From a bacterium BMS3Abin14 (GTDB lineage Bacteria > BMS3Abin14): a stretch of DNA of 26,847 bases. The position numbers and the translations under genes were made by a program. Positions 24,396 through 26,847 of this stretch are shown in pieces. The DNA is taken from positions 1-26,847 of the forward strand of contig BDTG01000006.1 in the NCBI GenBank assembly GCA_002897695.1, read 5' to 3'. Under the pieces are notes generated by a model. That model made no database searches. It saw only the letters and a program-made list of their open reading frames with translations, and was not told where the DNA came from. Numbering within the stretch: position 1 is the first letter of the stretch; every line of letters begins with the position of its first letter.

Positions 24396-24443
24396 AGTAA
24401 TAGGGAAGGCGCAGTTTCCACTATTACTATTAATGTTATTTTT
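24396..24443 (+). terminator. Terminator-like hairpin after the racemase gene
   Basis: AGTAATAG (24396-24403) pairs with CTATTACT (24421-24428), and inner GGAA/TTCC extends the stem past one bulge. A T-rich tail including TTATTTTT follows. It lies ten bases after the racemase stop and should end the operon. Confidence 0.6.
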
Positions 24444-24465
24444 CAGTGCTCTGACACCGGTCTTT

Positions 24466-24471
24466 TATACT
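24466..24471 (+). promoter_or_regulatory. Candidate -10 box of the pyruvate kinase promoter
   Basis: TATACT lies 20 bases before the pyruvate kinase ATG and just past the terminator-like hairpin. The -35 region about 17-19 bases upstream (around TTTCAG) is poor, so the promoter would be weak or activated. A perfect AGGAGGT ribosome site follows. Confidence 0.4.
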
Positions 24472-24490
24472 GCGGCCAGGAGGTAGAGTT

Positions 24491-25933
24491 ATGAGAAGGA
24501 CGCGCATCGTCTGCACCATAGGGCCCGCTGCAAGATCGAGCAGGATGCTGGAGAAGCTCGTTGGAGCCGGCATGGATGTGGCCCGCCTCAACATGGCCCA
24601 CGGAAGCCGGGAGGAACACCTCGCGGTCATCACCCGGCTGCGCAAGCTGAGCAGAAAGAAAAACAGACCGGTGGGGATCCTCCTGGACCTTGCAGGGGTC
24701 AAGTTGCGCATCAGCGAGGTCAATGGTTCTGGAGTTGTGCTGGAGAAGGGTGCTCAGGTACTCCTCAGGCAGGGGCGCCGGCCCACTACTTCCGAGACTC
24801 TTTTCGTCCCCTACGCCGGTCTCACGAAAAACCTGAAGGAAGGGCACCGGATCCTCATCGACGACGGCCGGGTGGAGCTCTTGGTCACCGGCAGGGAGGG
24901 CAACGCCATCCGTGCGCGAGTGAGGGAAGGAGGAACGCTCACCTCGCACAAGGGCCTCAATTTTCCCGACACGGACATCTCAACCCGGTCCTTCACGTCC
25001 AAGGACCGGGACGACCTGGCCTTCGGGATCAGACACGGGGTTGACGCCTTCGGCGTTTCTTTCGTGTCCACGGCCAAGGACGTGATGGTAGTGAAAAAGG
25101 CCCTTAAAAAGGCTGGTTACGAAGCTCCACTCATTGCAAAGATCGAGAGGCCCGCAGCGGTGAAGAACATTGATGAGATCCTGGATGTCTCCGACGGGAT
25201 CATGGTGGCCCGGGGCGACCTGGGGGTGGAGGTCTCGGCCGCTGCCGTGCCCATCATCCAGAAGGACCTGATCCTGCGCGCTGCAAGGAAAAACCGGTTC
25301 GTCATCACCGCCACCCAGATGCTCGAGTCCATGATCCACAGCTCTGTGCCCACCAGGGCTGAGGCGGCTGACGTGGCCAACGCCGTTTTAGACGGTTCCG
25401 ACGCGGTCATGCTCTCGGCCGAATCATCGGTGGGGATGTACCCCATAAAAGCTGTGCAGACCATGGATCTAATCGTCAGGGAGGCCGAGGGGAACGGCAA
25501 GTCCTACAGGACGGACCTCCCGGTACCGGCGCCGGTTTCCGGCGGTCGACCCGGCCACGGCGGCGTCGCAACGGCTGAGGCTACCGCCCGCGCAGCCCGG
25601 GAAGTGGGGGCGCGCTGCATTGTCGCCTTCACCAGTTCCGGTTACACGGCGGGCCTCCTGTCCCGGTTCCGACCTGCGGTTCCCATCATTGCTTTCACCT
25701 CCAACCGTAAGGCGGTGGATCGCATGAAGTTCGCCTGGGGGGTTGTTCCCCTTTTCATGGAGCACCTCGACAGTACCGACGCCATGATAGCAGGGGTGGA
25801 AAGGGTCGAGGTGGAAAAGGCCTTGATAAAAGGCCGTCACGCCCGCAGGGGCGACACCGTCGTTATCACCGCCAGCCTTCCCATGGCCCAATGGGGAAAG
25901 ACGAAATTCCTGAAGGTACACAAGATCCAGTAA
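24491..25933 (+). CDS. pyk: Pyruvate kinase, potassium-independent type
   Basis: A 480-residue pyruvate kinase converting phosphoenolpyruvate and ADP to pyruvate and ATP. Key segments are RIVCTIGPA, ARLNMAHG (32-38), catalytic Lys217 in IAKIERPAAV, MVARGDLGVE (238-247), TATQMLESMI and SAESSVGMYP, followed by a normal C-terminal allosteric domain. The usual DTKGPEIRT block is DLAGVKLRI (66-74), placing Lys71 where potassium-dependent enzymes have Glu117 (rabbit numbering), Leu67 for Thr113 and Ile74 for Thr120. NMAHG also lacks the potassium-ligand Ser of NFSHG. These are the residues that mark the potassium-independent branch. It could be the final step from the C2 operon's glycerate via phosphoenolpyruvate, though it is likely transcribed separately. 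Confidence 0.96.
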   Translation: MRRTRIVCTIGPAARSSRMLEKLVGAGMDVARLNMAHGSREEHLAVITRLRKLSRKKNRPVGILLDLAGVKLRISEVNGSGVVLEKGAQVLLRQGRRPTTSETLFVPYAGLTKNLKEGHRILIDDGRVELLVTGREGNAIRARVREGGTLTSHKGLNFPDTDISTRSFTSKDRDDLAFGIRHGVDAFGVSFVSTAKDVMVVKKALKKAGYEAPLIAKIERPAAVKNIDEILDVSDGIMVARGDLGVEVSAAAVPIIQKDLILRAARKNRFVITATQMLESMIHSSVPTRAEAADVANAVLDGSDAVMLSAESSVGMYPIKAVQTMDLIVREAEGNGKSYRTDLPVPAPVSGGRPGHGGVATAEATARAAREVGARCIVAFTSSGYTAGLLSRFRPAVPIIAFTSNRKAVDRMKFAWGVVPLFMEHLDSTDAMIAGVERVEVEKALIKGRHARRGDTVVITASLPMAQWGKTKFLKVHKIQ

Positions 25934-25936
25934 TCA

Positions 25937-25959
25937 TTCCGTAATCAGAGATCACGGAA
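25937..25959. terminator. Hairpin between convergent genes
   Basis: TTCCGT (25937-25942 region) pairs with ACGGAA, and after one mismatch ATC pairs with GAT around a three-base loop. It occupies the 34-base gap between the pyruvate kinase and methyltransferase stops and could serve both strands. There is no T tract on either side, so efficiency is uncertain. Confidence 0.45.
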
Positions 25960-25967
25960 CGGGCAAC

Positions 25968-26828
25968 CTACGGACGGGCAGGACCTTCCGTTTTCGTCAC
26001 GCCGATAGCATGATTTTGACGTGACAAGCCGCTTTCGCTAACGGCTTTCGACCAGCATATCTTGCGACCAGCATATACAGAGATCGGATAGGCAAAATGG
26101 ATCTCTTCACCGACATAATGAATTCCGAGGCCAAGTTTATCCGCACCGACGTCATTCCTGAATATCTCTCTTATCTTCTCGTTATCCCCGGGATTGGGAA
26201 AGGAAGCCTTCAGCTGTTTTTCCAGCTCCATTTCCACTCTGTAGCTCCCACGTTGTAAATCAACAAGTCCTGACACATTCAACATCTTCTCAAAGTGGCC
26301 AAACGTCAGGGCGCTTGTATGGGATGGGTCCCTGAGTTTTTCCACCCGGTTATATGCATCCACCTTTTCATCGGGTAAAACAGGATCCGCTACAAGTACT
26401 TTACCACCGGGCATGCATACCCTGATCATCTCGGTGAGGACAGCCTCCGGATCCATGAAATGATGGAAACTGTATCGGGTCATAACGATGGAAAAGCAGT
26501 TATCACCATAGGACAGCGGGAGAACATCACCTATGTCCCAGATCACGTTGGAAAGCTGTTTCTCCTTTTGTAGCTGTTTGGCCTTTTGGATCATGGCGGG
26601 TGTGATATCAATCCCCGTGACATGTTTTGCTTTCATGGCAAATTCGCAGGCGACAAGACCAGGTCCACAGGCAACGTCAAGAACCGTGCTCGTGTTGCTC
26701 ACAGAGGCAAGCTCCAGAAGCATCTGCATCTCATCCATATGTCCCGGTAATTCGGCGAAGGGGACAGCCTGCCTGGAAAACTGATCCAGAATCGTTGCCC
26801 TGTGATCTCGATCCTCTGTTTTGCTCAT
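25968..26828 (-). CDS. SAM-dependent methyltransferase, UbiE-like class I
   Basis: A 286-residue class I methyltransferase. Motif I is VLDVACGPG (49-57), the acidic residue after strand 2 is in VTGIDITPAMI, motif post-I has WDIGDVLPLSYGDNCF, and motif IV/V is TRYSFHHFMDPEAVL with MIRVCMPGGKVLVADP. This is the UbiE/Coq5-like small-molecule type; the substrate is unknown. After VYAGRK (251-256) the protein ends in about 30 residues without family character. The DNA there has a 16-base tandem duplication that shifts the frame, so the present C-terminus is probably newly acquired. It is convergent with pyruvate kinase and starts just inside the right window edge. Confidence 0.9.
   Translation of the reverse strand: MSKTEDRDHRATILDQFSRQAVPFAELPGHMDEMQMLLELASVSNTSTVLDVACGPGLVACEFAMKAKHVTGIDITPAMIQKAKQLQKEKQLSNVIWDIGDVLPLSYGDNCFSIVMTRYSFHHFMDPEAVLTEMIRVCMPGGKVLVADPVLPDEKVDAYNRVEKLRDPSHTSALTFGHFEKMLNVSGLVDLQRGSYRVEMELEKQLKASFPNPGDNEKIREIFRNDVGADKLGLGIHYVGEEIHFAYPISVYAGRKICWSKAVSESGLSRQNHAIGVTKTEGPARP
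26045..26076. repeat. 16-base tandem duplication in the methyltransferase 3' end
   Basis: CTTTCGACCAGCATAT (26045-26060) is repeated head to tail as CTTGCGACCAGCATAT (26061-26076) with one mismatch. Since 16 is not a multiple of three, the second copy is read in a different frame (YAGRK then ICWSK). With a single copy the frame would continue PLAKAACHVK and stop about 16 codons later. Confidence 0.8.
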
Positions 26829-26847
26829 AACCTCATCCTCTCTTTAT

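Noticed and set aside
1-26847. tRNA, rRNA, CRISPR, phage or insertion-sequence genes
   Set aside because: No regularly spaced repeats with spacers, cloverleaf-like segments, transposase or integrase motifs were seen on either strand.

Overview
The window looks like a chromosomal segment of a fairly GC-rich, diderm, probably anaerobic or facultative bacterium. I lean to a deltaproteobacterial (Desulfobacterota-like) lineage. This is an inference from a CsgG-type outer-membrane protein family, an iron-sulfur flavoprotein, a nickel-pincer racemase and a NarL-type two-component pair. No rRNA, tRNA, phage gene, transposase or CRISPR array was seen.

Left part (1-7915, minus strand): a run of eight exported proteins, plus the first 20 codons of a probable ninth at the left edge. 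One is a CsgG-domain protein and one carries a PASTA domain; the others are not recognised. They sit 9-230 bases apart and read like an envelope or surface-assembly locus. Just upstream on the same strand (8085-11566) lie an iron-sulfur flavoprotein gene, a PDZ/multi-membrane-span histidine kinase and its NarL/FixJ response regulator, which may control the exported set.

Middle (11567-15369, plus strand): a 566-base gene-free stretch with a dispersed repeat, then a complete glycine-betaine-type ABC importer in the order binding protein, CBS-containing ATPase, permease. A hairpin lies between the binding-protein and ATPase genes. A LysR regulator follows on the minus strand.

Right part (16690-24385, plus strand): an operon divergent from the LysR gene, with a 9+9 inverted repeat in the shared promoter region. 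It encodes a CBS-pair protein, an oxalyl-CoA-synthetase-like ligase, a PanE-family reductase, a glyoxylate carboligase, an iron-type alcohol dehydrogenase and a LarA-type nickel-pincer racemase. Read together this is a plausible oxalate-to-C3 route: oxalate, oxalyl-CoA, glyoxylate, tartronate semialdehyde, glycerate. The reductase step is suggested by the PanE-family oxalyl-CoA reductase of Methylobacterium. The carboligase is odd: it carries the canonical thiamine-enzyme glutamate that E. coli glyoxylate carboligase lacks. A terminator-like hairpin ends the operon.

A pyruvate kinase with potassium-independent signature residues follows from its own likely promoter. A convergent methyltransferase, whose C-terminus seems altered by a 16-base tandem duplication, closes the window.
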